Source: Ruminococcoides intestinihominis (lineage in GTDB: Bacteria > Bacillota > Clostridia > Oscillospirales > Acutalibacteraceae). From it: DNA of 5,252 bases. The notes beneath the pieces are model-generated. The model was not told where the DNA came from and made no database searches. It saw nothing but the letters and a program-made list of their open reading frames with translations. Positions 1 to 5,230 of the stretch are shown one piece after another. Each line of letters opens with the position of its first letter. The first letter of the stretch is position 1. The stretch covers positions 1 to 5,252 of the forward strand of contig NZ_JBBMEY010000072.1 in NCBI RefSeq assembly GCF_040096285.1, written 5' to 3'. Made by a program: the position numbers and the translations under genes.

Positions 1-136
1 ACTAAAAGAATTCATTCATCTATTAATTATCTTTCACCTTGTGATTTTGAGAAGTCACTTCACACCGATTAGCAATGAAATATCCCCCTCTTTTTTACTT
101 TTTTTATATCAAATTATTGACAAAGTCCCACTGTAA
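1..136. other. Sequence with no recognisable gene
   Basis: I see no supported gene, RNA or repeat here. There is a TTGACA hexamer at 117-122, but no -10 box at an acceptable distance from it. Poly-T runs at about 89-107 have no stem in front of them, so they are not called as terminators. The stretch may be the 3' side of something that begins outside the window. Confidence 0.4.
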
Positions 137-250
137 TACCCGCAAGGACAAGGGTTATATATTTTACCCGAAAAGTATGATATAGAAATTGTCATCATAA
201 TTGTAGGTGAATACAAACGCCAAGTCGAATGTACCGATTTCCAAGCATAA
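137..250 (+). pseudogene. Possible C-terminal remnant of an unidentified gene
   Basis: An open frame of 37 codons runs from just after a TAA (134-136) to a TAA at 248-250, and a strong terminator begins five bases later. That spacing is typical of a true gene end. The encoded tail includes the hydrophobic run IEIVIIIVGEY and ends ECTDFQA. There is no convincing start codon with an SD, and I do not recognise a family. An open stretch of this length could occur by chance, so the call rests mainly on its position next to the terminator. It may be the truncated 3' end of a gene whose front was lost. Confidence 0.2.
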
Positions 251-255
251 TAATT

Positions 256-303
256 GCCCCGTTGGGAGCGCAGTAAATTCTGCATTCCTAACGGGGCTTT
301 TTT
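256..303 (+). terminator. Strong intrinsic terminator
   Basis: The arm GCCCCGTT (256-263) pairs with AACGGGGC (290-297). The stem continues inward with few interruptions to GCAG/CTGC (270-273 with 280-283) around the loop TAAATT. A run of six T follows at 298-303. The orientation serves transcription from the left. On the other strand the same hairpin lies directly after the stop codon of the AbiH remnant, but its downstream tail is only AATTATTA, so it may act weakly in that direction too. Confidence 0.9.
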
Positions 304-305
304 CG

Positions 306-839
306 TTATAAGTACAACTCCTGTGTTTTGCGCACGAATCTATTTTCGTTTTTTATGCCCAAATCATCCAAAACTTTTTCAAACGGTTTTTCATCCGTAT
401 CCTCAAAGTAATAAGCTTTCCAAATGGCATTCTCTCTAACGGATTTTAAAACTTTTTCAAAATATGGCATATCTACCTTGTTAAGTGAATGTCCGATTAT
501 AATCACTTCATCCACATTAGATAAACTATTAAAAAATTCCGTATTTTCATAAATAATGTTACTTGTTCTTTTAAGTGTGGTATTAAAATATTTTGACACA
601 CGATCAAAAGTTGAAACTGCGAAATCAACAAAATTGACTTCAGCTTCTTTTTTCTTTTCTAAAGCATAGGAAATAGCTTTTTGATTACAATGACCTATGA
701 CTAATTCTTCATTTTTGTTTTTCACATAACCGTAAATGTGCTTAATATTATCTGGATCAATGCAATACACACTTTCAAGGGTATCTGTATAATTGAAGGT
801 CAAGAATATCAATTTTGTAAACTGCTTCCTTTTTCGTGT
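306..839 (-). pseudogene. AbiH-family abortive-infection protein, 5'-truncated
   Basis: The frame reads from a TAG (840-842) to the stop at 306-308; a TTG at 812 would give 168 residues. From that TTG the visible motifs are FNYTDTLE (6-13), HIYGYV (25-30), a GH pair at 40-41 and VIIIGHSLNKVD (103-114) followed by PYF. This order matches the C-terminal half of AbiH-type phage abortive-infection proteins, which are usually about twice this length and begin with a GNGFDL-type nucleotide-binding motif. That N-terminal half is absent: upstream DNA on this strand has stops in the matching frame and no AbiH-like sequence. No SD precedes the TTG, so translation is doubtful. The frame is visibly more AT-rich than the amylase, as expected for a transferred defence gene. 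I am fairly sure of the family and confident that it is incomplete. Confidence 0.75.
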
Positions 840-865
840 CTATTGATTTAATCCCTTTCCCTGTG

Positions 866-918
866 GTTATTACAGTAACATAACAAGCTACTGTATCTGT
901 CCTAATATAATAGGATAG
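866..918 (+). promoter_or_regulatory. Candidate promoter with nested inverted repeats
   Basis: A perfect TATAAT lies at 906-911. It sits inside a dyad whose arms are 897-904 and 911-918 (eight positions, one of them G/T). Just upstream, TACAGTA (871-877) and TACTGTA (889-895) form a perfect 7-bp inverted repeat with centres 18 bp apart, and GTTAT/ATAAC (866-870, 880-884) overlaps it. No good -35 hexamer exists at 16-18 bp. This fits either an activator-dependent promoter with operators or chance in AT-rich DNA. A transcript starting near 918 would run into the terminator at 994-1042. Confidence 0.3.
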
Positions 919-942
919 CTTTAAATATAAGGAATATTCCAA

Positions 943-957
943 ATGGATTTCTTATGA
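943..957 (+). CDS. Possible 4-residue leader peptide
   Basis: The frame ATG-GAT-TTC-TTA-TGA encodes Met-Asp-Phe-Leu. An AAGGA element at 929-933 is nine bases upstream, which is good SD spacing. Its TGA stop overlaps the ATG of the next small frame in the classical ATGA arrangement at 954-957. Very short leader frames of this sort are known to control resistance genes by ribosome stalling, but no downstream gene remains here. The call is speculative. Confidence 0.2.
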   Translation: MDFL

Positions 958-1019
958 AAAAATTAATATTCAAATTATGTAGGAGTAATATATTCAGCCT
1001 GCGAGAATACGATTTTTAG
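954..1019 (+). CDS. Possible 21-residue leader peptide ending in a terminator stem
   Basis: This frame begins MKKLIFKLC and ends SLREYDF, with its stop (TAG, 1017-1019) in the loop side of the terminator hairpin at 994-1036. It has no SD of its own and would depend on coupling to the four-codon frame whose stop overlaps its start. A ribosome moving through it would melt the upstream arm of the terminator, which is the logic of translational attenuation. I do not recognise the peptide, and a random short frame is a real alternative. Confidence 0.25.
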   Translation: MKKLIFKLCRSNIFSLREYDF

Positions 1020-1042
1020 GTATTCCCTCGGGCTGATTTTTT
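994..1042 (+). terminator. Strong intrinsic terminator with long stem
   Basis: TCAGCCTGCGAGAATAC (994-1010) pairs with 1020-1036, with only two mismatches and one G/T pair, around a nine-base AT-rich loop. Six T follow at 1037-1042. It is oriented for plus-strand transcription. The only candidate transcript ending here is the short one from the promoter-like element at 866-918, giving an RNA of roughly 125 bases. Confidence 0.85.
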
Positions 1043-1066
1043 ATGCAATTTTATAATTATAAATTG

Positions 1067-1088
1067 TTCCTAACGGGCATTGTTTTTT
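1067..1088 (+). repeat. Orphan half of a terminator (repeat of 285-295)
   Basis: TTCCTAACGGG at 1067-1077 is identical to 285-295, the descending arm of the terminator at 256-303, and is likewise followed by six T (1083-1088). No complementary ascending arm precedes this copy, so it cannot fold as a terminator. It looks like a leftover from duplication or rearrangement. Confidence 0.4.
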
Positions 1089-1111
1089 GTCTGTTTGGTT
1101 CTTAAAATCAA

Positions 1112-1140
1112 TATTTCTGATATCACAGAAATACCTTTTT
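1112..1140. terminator. Palindromic stem-loop, possible weak terminator
   Basis: TATTTCTG (1112-1119) and CAGAAATA (1126-1133) form a perfect 8-bp stem with a six-base loop. On the plus strand it is followed by CC and five T; on the minus strand the tail is TTGATTTT. The minus orientation would place it just after the stop of the GH32 remnant. The AT-rich stem is weak, so an operator-like palindrome is equally possible. Confidence 0.35.
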
Positions 1141-1165
1141 GTCCAGACTAAATTACATTATCGAA

Positions 1166-1264
1166 CTATTCATCAAATAGCATCCACGCTATCATAAATC
1201 GTCTGCCGTCATTTATTAAAAGCGTCTGAGGTGTGTAAAAGTCAAGACCATAAGCAAGCATTAC
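1166..1264 (-). pseudogene. GH32 fructosidase (sucrose-6-phosphate hydrolase type), internal fragment
   Basis: Reading the minus strand from 1264 to the TAG at 1166-1168 gives about 33 codons that contain LAYGLDFYTPQT and then NDGRRFMIAWM. These match the adjacent GH32 signatures (Y)GxDFYAPQ and GRRxxIGWM found late in the five-bladed propeller of beta-fructofuranosidases such as ScrB and SacA. Whole enzymes are about 450-500 residues long, so over 90 percent is missing. On the 5' side the frame runs into the GC-rich hairpin at 1284-1308; on the 3' side it stops within five residues of the motif. The nucleophile and acid/base segments are absent, so this cannot be active. A dispersed repeat that happens to carry this peptide is the alternative. 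Confidence 0.6.
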
Positions 1265-1283
1265 TGCTTTCGGTGTTTTTACA

Positions 1284-1308
1284 AAACGGCAACGGCGTGT
1301 TGCCGTTT
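1284..1308. repeat. Perfect 10-bp GC-rich hairpin, REP-like
   Basis: AAACGGCAAC (1284-1293) and GTTGCCGTTT (1299-1308) are perfect inverted repeats around GGCGT. There is no T-run after it on the plus strand and only TTTTG on the minus strand, so it is a poor terminator. It stands out in an AT-rich intergenic region and abuts the GH32 fragment, as a small repetitive palindrome or a mobile-element end might. Confidence 0.45.
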
Positions 1309-1350
1309 ATTCAGTAAGCGTTATATAAATAAACAACATAGAATTCGGGT

Positions 1351-1380
1351 GACTGTCTTTGGCAGTCGTTTTTCTTTTTT
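1351..1380 (+). terminator. Intrinsic terminator upstream of the amylase unit
   Basis: GACTGTC (1351-1357) pairs with GGCAGTC (1361-1367), one pair being T/G, around a TTT loop. It is followed by TTTTTCTTTTTT (1369-1380). It is oriented rightward and would shield the amylase from read-through. No intact gene precedes it, so the gene it served appears to be lost. Confidence 0.75.
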
Positions 1381-1547
1381 ATATATGAAATTTTTGAAAA
1401 CTGTTAAAAAATACACTTAGTAAAAAGCATAATATAATAAAAATATATTTGTATAATTTTCACATAATCAGTAATTTTTTGTTATAAAAATTGCATAAAA
1501 AGTTGTGTGTAAATCTATTCAAATCGCCGTTTTATTTATAACTAATT
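1381..1547. other. AT-rich upstream region of the amylase gene
   Basis: This segment is very AT-rich and contains TATAAT hexamers at 1433-1438 and 1452-1457, neither with a credible -35 partner. I see no gene, no clear catabolite-repression (cre) site and no structured RNA. It may contribute curvature or UP-element-like activity to the amylase promoter. Confidence 0.35.
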
Positions 1548-1580
1548 AATGGAAATTTAATGGAAATTTAATAGAAATTT
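1548..1580 (+). repeat. Three 11-bp direct repeats at the amylase promoter
   Basis: The units are AATGGAAATTT (1548-1558), AATGGAAATTT (1559-1569) and AATAGAAATTT (1570-1580), exactly adjacent. The third differs from the others at one base and overlaps the probable -35 element. An 11-bp period puts the units on nearly the same face of the helix, as expected for cooperative binding of a regulator. Confidence 0.8.
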
Positions 1581-1600
1581 TGGCCATAATGTGATACTAT
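1572..1600 (+). promoter_or_regulatory. Likely promoter of the dockerin amylase
   Basis: The best -10 is TACTAT (1595-1600) preceded by TGA (1592-1594), an extended -10. At 17 bp upstream, TAGAAA (1572-1577) matches four of six bases of TTGACA and lies in the last 11-bp repeat. An alternative pair is TGGAAA (1561-1566) with CATAAT (1585-1590) at 18 bp. Either gives a 5' leader of roughly 45-60 bases. The weak -35 and overlapping repeats suggest regulator-dependent control. Confidence 0.5.
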
Positions 1601-1639
1601 AACCTTGTTAGGTTTTTCTAAATAAATACAAAAGTTTTG

Positions 1640-1646
1640 AAAGGAG
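1640..1646 (+). promoter_or_regulatory. Ribosome binding site that fixes the amylase start
   Basis: AAAGGAG lies eight bases before the ATG at 1655. An in-frame TTG at 1637 would place this SD inside the coding sequence and has none of its own, so ATG 1655 is the start, immediately followed by a standard signal peptide. Confidence 0.9.
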
Positions 1647-1654
1647 TAAAACAA

Positions 1655-4600
1655 ATGAAAACCAAATTAACAGTAAAGCTTATAAGCGTGCTTGTTGCGC
1701 TTAGTGTGGTAATTTGCTGTATGTCCTTTGCGTTTGTCGATGTATCGGCTGTGACGGTCAATGACAAAGCAACTGGTTCTGCAATAGCAGGCTCTGTTGT
1801 TGAAGACGACGGTTTTACTTGGGACAATGCAACAGTTTACTTTATGCTTACTGACCGTTTCAAAAACGGCAACACATCAAACGACCACTCATACGGCAGA
1901 ACACTCGACAAAGACGGTAAGCCGATTTCCGGCTGGGACACTGCTCCGGGCACATTCCACGGCGGTGACTTTGCAGGTATTACACAGGCTATCGAGGAGG
2001 GCTATTTCAGCGACCTCGGCGTAAATGCACTGTGGATTTCCGCTCCGTATGAGCAGACTCACGGATACTGCGACTCAGGCAATGGCCACTTTGCGCACTA
2101 TTCATATCACGGCTATTATGTGCTTGACTATACCGAAACAGACGCAAACTTCGGTACACCTGAGGAGTTTGAAACTTTGGTTGACACTGCTCACGAGCAC
2201 GGCATCAGAGTTATCATGGACATAGTTATGAACCACTGCGGCTACAATACAGTAGCTGATATGGAGGAGTATGGTTTCGGTACACTTTTAGAGGGTGCAA
2301 CTGATTTTAAGTATGTCATTGAAAATGTCAGTGATTTCAACAAACATATTGATTACCAAACATCATCTGAAGACTGGGGCAAATGGTGGGGCCCCGACTG
2401 GGTAAGAAGCGGCCTTCCGGGATACACCGAGGGCGGCGGCAGTAACGAATTGATGAGCCTCGCCGGCCTGCCTGACTTCAAAACAGAGCAGACAAAGACA
2501 GTATCTATCCCTCCTATTTTAAAAACAAAATGGACTCAGGAAGGTACATATGACCAGAAGGTTGCTAAATACGGCGACAACTCAGGTAGCGTTAGTGATT
2601 ACCTAACAACATGGCTTTCTGAATGGGTTTCTAAGTATGGTGTTGACGGTTTCCGTTGCGATACTGCTAAGCACGTTGAAATGGCTTCATGGAAAAAGCT
2701 AAAAGATAAATGTGTATCTGCTCTTAAGACTTGGAGAGAGAACAACCCTGACAAGCCGGGTGCAAACTGGCAGCAGGACTTCTGGATGACAGGCGAGGCT
2801 TGGGACAAAGGCGTTGGCTATGATAAATACTATTCCCAGGGCGGCTTTGACTCTATGATTAACTTCGACACCTGGGGCGCAGGCGTGCTTGCAAGTTCAA
2901 GAGTTGCCGGATTGTATCAGAACTATGCTGACACAATCAACACAAAGGAAGGCTTCAATGCGCTTTCGTTCATTTCATCACACGATGCGCTTTTAACCCG
3001 TGGTGATACAAGCGAAATGATTTACAATGGCTCGGCATTTCTCCTAACTCCGGGCGGCGTTCAGATTTACTACGGTGACGAATCAAACCGTCCGATGGTT
3101 GATGGCTTATCCTTTGACGGCGCCGGTGGTTCTGGTCACTCACTGCGCAGTGATATGAACTGGGACAGCCTTGACCAAACTGTTCTCGCTCACTGGCAGA
3201 AGGTTGGTCAGTTCCGTCACGACCATGTTGCAGTCGGTGGAGGCAGCAACACAATGCTTTCTGCAACAAACGGCGTTGCATTTGCAAGAACATATGACAA
3301 GAACGGTATTTCTGACAAGGTAGCAGCCGTAATCGGTGCTTCTTCAAATACAGATATAACTCTTGATGTTTCTTCAATATGGAGCGACGGTCAGCAGCTT
3401 ATGAACACCTATGACCAGTCATCTGCAATAGTTACAGACGGCAAGGTAACATTTAACAGCGGTGAAAATGGAACAATTCTCATTCAGATGCCGGACGGCA
3501 AACCTCTTATGAGCGTAAAAGGCGCGGCAAAGTTCAAGGGTACACAGACTGTTACGGTATCACTTGAGGAATGTGACAGCGCAACCTGCTCAATCGACGG
3601 CGGCAATAAGTTCGTTGTTAAAAACGGCACAACCTTTGAAATCGGTAAAACTGCTTACGAGGGCGACACAATCAAAATCACACTCGAGGCAACAAACGAA
3701 AAGGGTTCATCAAGAGCGGTTGCATCCTTCTATAAGATGTTTGAGAGCGAACAAGTGCCGCCAACAGTCGATCCTGATTCTACAGTTCCTCCTCAGCAAG
3801 GAAAGATCTATGTAAAGAGCGACAGCGCACCTTATATTTATGTCTGGACAGGTGACAGCACAGCGCTTTGCGGTTCTTGGCCGGGAACACAGATGACAGA
3901 AAAGAACAGCGACGGCTACTATGTTATGGAGCTTAACACAACAGATACCTACAATGTTGTTCTCAATAACGGCAGCGACGCACAGAAGAGCCGCGACTTC
4001 AAAAATCTCAACGGAGATACATATCTTGAAATTCCGTCAGGCAATTACAGTGCGGCAAAGGTTATGGGCGGAAGCGGTGACGATTCGTCTGAAAAGTCAG
4101 TTACATTCACAATTAAGCCGTACAGCCCTTCGGCAAGCTATCATCTCTATGTCTGGACTCATGACGATAGCTTACCGGCAGGCGGATGGCCGGGCATGAA
4201 ACTTACAGAAAAGGACGCTGACGGTAACTATATATTCACAGTAAACGGCTACGATAAGGTTAGCGCAGTCGTAGGTTTGGGCAGCGACAGCAAAAGGACC
4301 CAAGATATTACAGGCATTATCGACGGTTCCTGCATTGAAATAACAAACGAGGACTGCACAACCTTTAAGCTCACTAAGCCTGAGATTGTTCTTTCAAAAT
4401 TCCAGACGCTCAAGAAAGGGGCAAGAGAAGTACTTGCAATGACATCAAGCGACTATACTGCCTCAAGCTGGAACAATGTTTCTGCTGTTATGACAACAGC
4501 CAATGAGCTCATCGCACAGGGCGAGGGCGTTGCAGACGAAGCGCTTGTTGAAAGCACACTTGAGTCGCTTATAAATGCAAAATCAGCACTCGTGCTTGCA

Positions 4601-5170
4601 AATGCAGGTCTTTCATATGCTGTTAAGGGCAAAACTACAATAGTTGGTGTTGCAGTTCAGGACGCAGACATCACTGTAACAGTGAACGGCAAGTCCTACA
4701 CAACACATTCAGATGAAATCACAGGCAAATTTACTGTTGAGGCAACTGCGCTCACAGCTTCATCTGTAATCAATGTTGATGTTGAGAGAAATGGTCTGGC
4801 GTCAGAAACATATTCATATAATATGTCAAACGGCGATATAACAAGCTATATTCCACCTACAACAACTCAGACTCAGCCAACAACAACTTCTACAACAAAA
4901 CCAACTACAGTTACAACTACTACAAAGCCTACTACTGTAACTACAACAACTAAGCCTACTACTGCTACAACAGTAACAGAACCTACCGGTATCTTAGGTG
5001 ATGTAAACGGTGATGGTGTTGTAAATGTTAAGGATGCATCTGCAATTCAAAAGTATGCTGCTGAAATGACAGTTGAACTGAACCTGAAGTTAGCTGACTA
5101 TAACAAAGATGGTTGTGTTAATGTTAAGGATGTAACTGATATTCAAAAGACAACTGCATTCTTAAACTAA
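1655..5170 (+). CDS. Secreted dockerin-bearing alpha-amylase (GH13_19-like, two CBM26)
   Basis: This 1171-residue endo-amylase should hydrolyse internal alpha-1,4 bonds of starch outside the cell, docked on a cohesin scaffoldin. Residues 1-32 are a Sec signal peptide cleaved after VSA. GH13 spans about 54-520: YHGYYVLD (151-158), region I DIVMNH (189-194), LPD (272-274), nucleophile D336 in GFRCDTAKH, acid/base E381 in TGEAW, D444 in FISSHD. TDRF, FHGGD, ADMEEYGFG and TGEAW resemble E. coli MalS (GH13_19). Next come a C domain (about 525-616), a chitobiase-C-like beta domain (619-697), CBM26 modules at about 715-803 (Y727, Y729, W731, W742) and 815-908 (W834, W845), a FIVAR-like helical segment (919-981), an unassigned beta domain (about 985-1060), a Thr/Pro linker (1067-1110) and a dockerin (1115-1171) with two calcium loops. 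MalS itself is about 676 residues, the rest being C-terminal additions. It is monocistronic. The catalytic call is near certain; subfamily and CBM26 rest on motif memory. Confidence 0.96.
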   Translation: MKTKLTVKLISVLVALSVVICCMSFAFVDVSAVTVNDKATGSAIAGSVVEDDGFTWDNATVYFMLTDRFKNGNTSNDHSYGRTLDKDGKPISGWDTAPGTFHGGDFAGITQAIEEGYFSDLGVNALWISAPYEQTHGYCDSGNGHFAHYSYHGYYVLDYTETDANFGTPEEFETLVDTAHEHGIRVIMDIVMNHCGYNTVADMEEYGFGTLLEGATDFKYVIENVSDFNKHIDYQTSSEDWGKWWGPDWVRSGLPGYTEGGGSNELMSLAGLPDFKTEQTKTVSIPPILKTKWTQEGTYDQKVAKYGDNSGSVSDYLTTWLSEWVSKYGVDGFRCDTAKHVEMASWKKLKDKCVSALKTWRENNPDKPGANWQQDFWMTGEAWDKGVGYDKYYSQGGFDSMINFDTWGAGVLASSRVAGLYQNYADTINTKEGFNALSFISSHDALLTRGDTSEMIYNGSAFLLTPGGVQIYYGDESNRPMVDGLSFDGAGGSGHSLRSDMNWDSLDQTVLAHWQKVGQFRHDHVAVGGGSNTMLSATNGVAFARTYDKNGISDKVAAVIGASSNTDITLDVSSIWSDGQQLMNTYDQSSAIVTDGKVTFNSGENGTILIQMPDGKPLMSVKGAAKFKGTQTVTVSLEECDSATCSIDGGNKFVVKNGTTFEIGKTAYEGDTIKITLEATNEKGSSRAVASFYKMFESEQVPPTVDPDSTVPPQQGKIYVKSDSAPYIYVWTGDSTALCGSWPGTQMTEKNSDGYYVMELNTTDTYNVVLNNGSDAQKSRDFKNLNGDTYLEIPSGNYSAAKVMGGSGDDSSEKSVTFTIKPYSPSASYHLYVWTHDDSLPAGGWPGMKLTEKDADGNYIFTVNGYDKVSAVVGLGSDSKRTQDITGIIDGSCIEITNEDCTTFKLTKPEIVLSKFQTLKKGAREVLAMTSSDYTASSWNNVSAVMTTANELIAQGEGVADEALVESTLESLINAKSALVLANAGLSYAVKGKTTIVGVAVQDADITVTVNGKSYTTHSDEITGKFTVEATALTASSVINVDVERNGLASETYSYNMSNGDITSYIPPTTTQTQPTTTSTTKPTTVTTTTKPTTVTTTTKPTTATTVTEPTGILGDVNGDGVVNVKDASAIQKYAAEMTVELNLKLADYNKDGCVNVKDVTDIQKTTAFLN
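4898..4978 (+). repeat. Three 27-bp repeats encoding the Thr/Pro linker
   Basis: Three in-frame units encode KPTTVTTTT, KPTTVTTTT and KPTTATTVT (residues 1082-1108). Synonymous codons vary between units, so the amino-acid pattern is kept better than the DNA. The linker is probably flexible, extended and possibly O-glycosylated, separating the dockerin from the starch-binding part. Copy number of such repeats commonly varies between strains. Confidence 0.85.
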
Positions 5171-5201
5171 TTAAATATTAGTTATTAACTTAAATTTAAA
5201 G

Positions 5202-5230
5202 GACGAACAGTTTATTCTGTTCGTCTTTTT
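5202..5230 (+). terminator. Intrinsic terminator of the amylase gene
   Basis: GACGAACAG (5202-5210) and CTGTTCGTC (5217-5225) form a perfect 9-bp stem with loop TTTATT, followed by five T (5226-5230) and more T-rich sequence. It begins 31 bases after the stop codon and closes the transcript. The A-rich bases before the stem could support weak function in reverse. Confidence 0.93.

Noticed and set aside
117..122. TTGACA as a promoter -35 element
   Set aside because: No -10-like hexamer lies 15-19 bp downstream; the nearest TA-rich stretch is more than 30 bp away.
254..439. 61-codon plus-strand open frame
   Set aside because: It starts inside the terminator stem and runs antisense to the AbiH remnant, without an SD.
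1388..1416. Catabolite-repression (cre) site in TTTTGAAAACTGTTAAAA
   Set aside because: The match to the cre consensus lacks the central CG and symmetric arms, and the site is about 180 bp upstream of the likely promoter.
1548..1580. CRISPR-like or plasmid iteron array
   Set aside because: There are only three adjacent 11-bp units, with no spacers and no Cas or replication gene.
1601..1617. AACCT/AGGTT hairpin followed by T as an attenuator of the amylase
   Set aside because: The stem has only five pairs and sits at the expected transcription start, so it is too weak and too early to terminate.
1637..1654. TTG at 1637 as the amylase start, giving six extra residues
   Set aside because: The SD AAAGGAG (1640-1646) would lie inside the coding sequence, while the ATG at 1655 has ideal spacing and starts a standard signal peptide.
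1697..1723. Lipoprotein signal at Cys21-Cys22
   Set aside because: The residues before the cysteines (VVI) do not form a normal lipobox, and a good signal peptidase I site VSA follows at 30-32.
2970..3377. 135-codon open frame on the minus strand within the amylase
   Set aside because: It is antisense to the conserved GH13 region IV and C domain, has odd Gln/Arg/His-rich composition and shows no family match; it is a shadow of the real gene.
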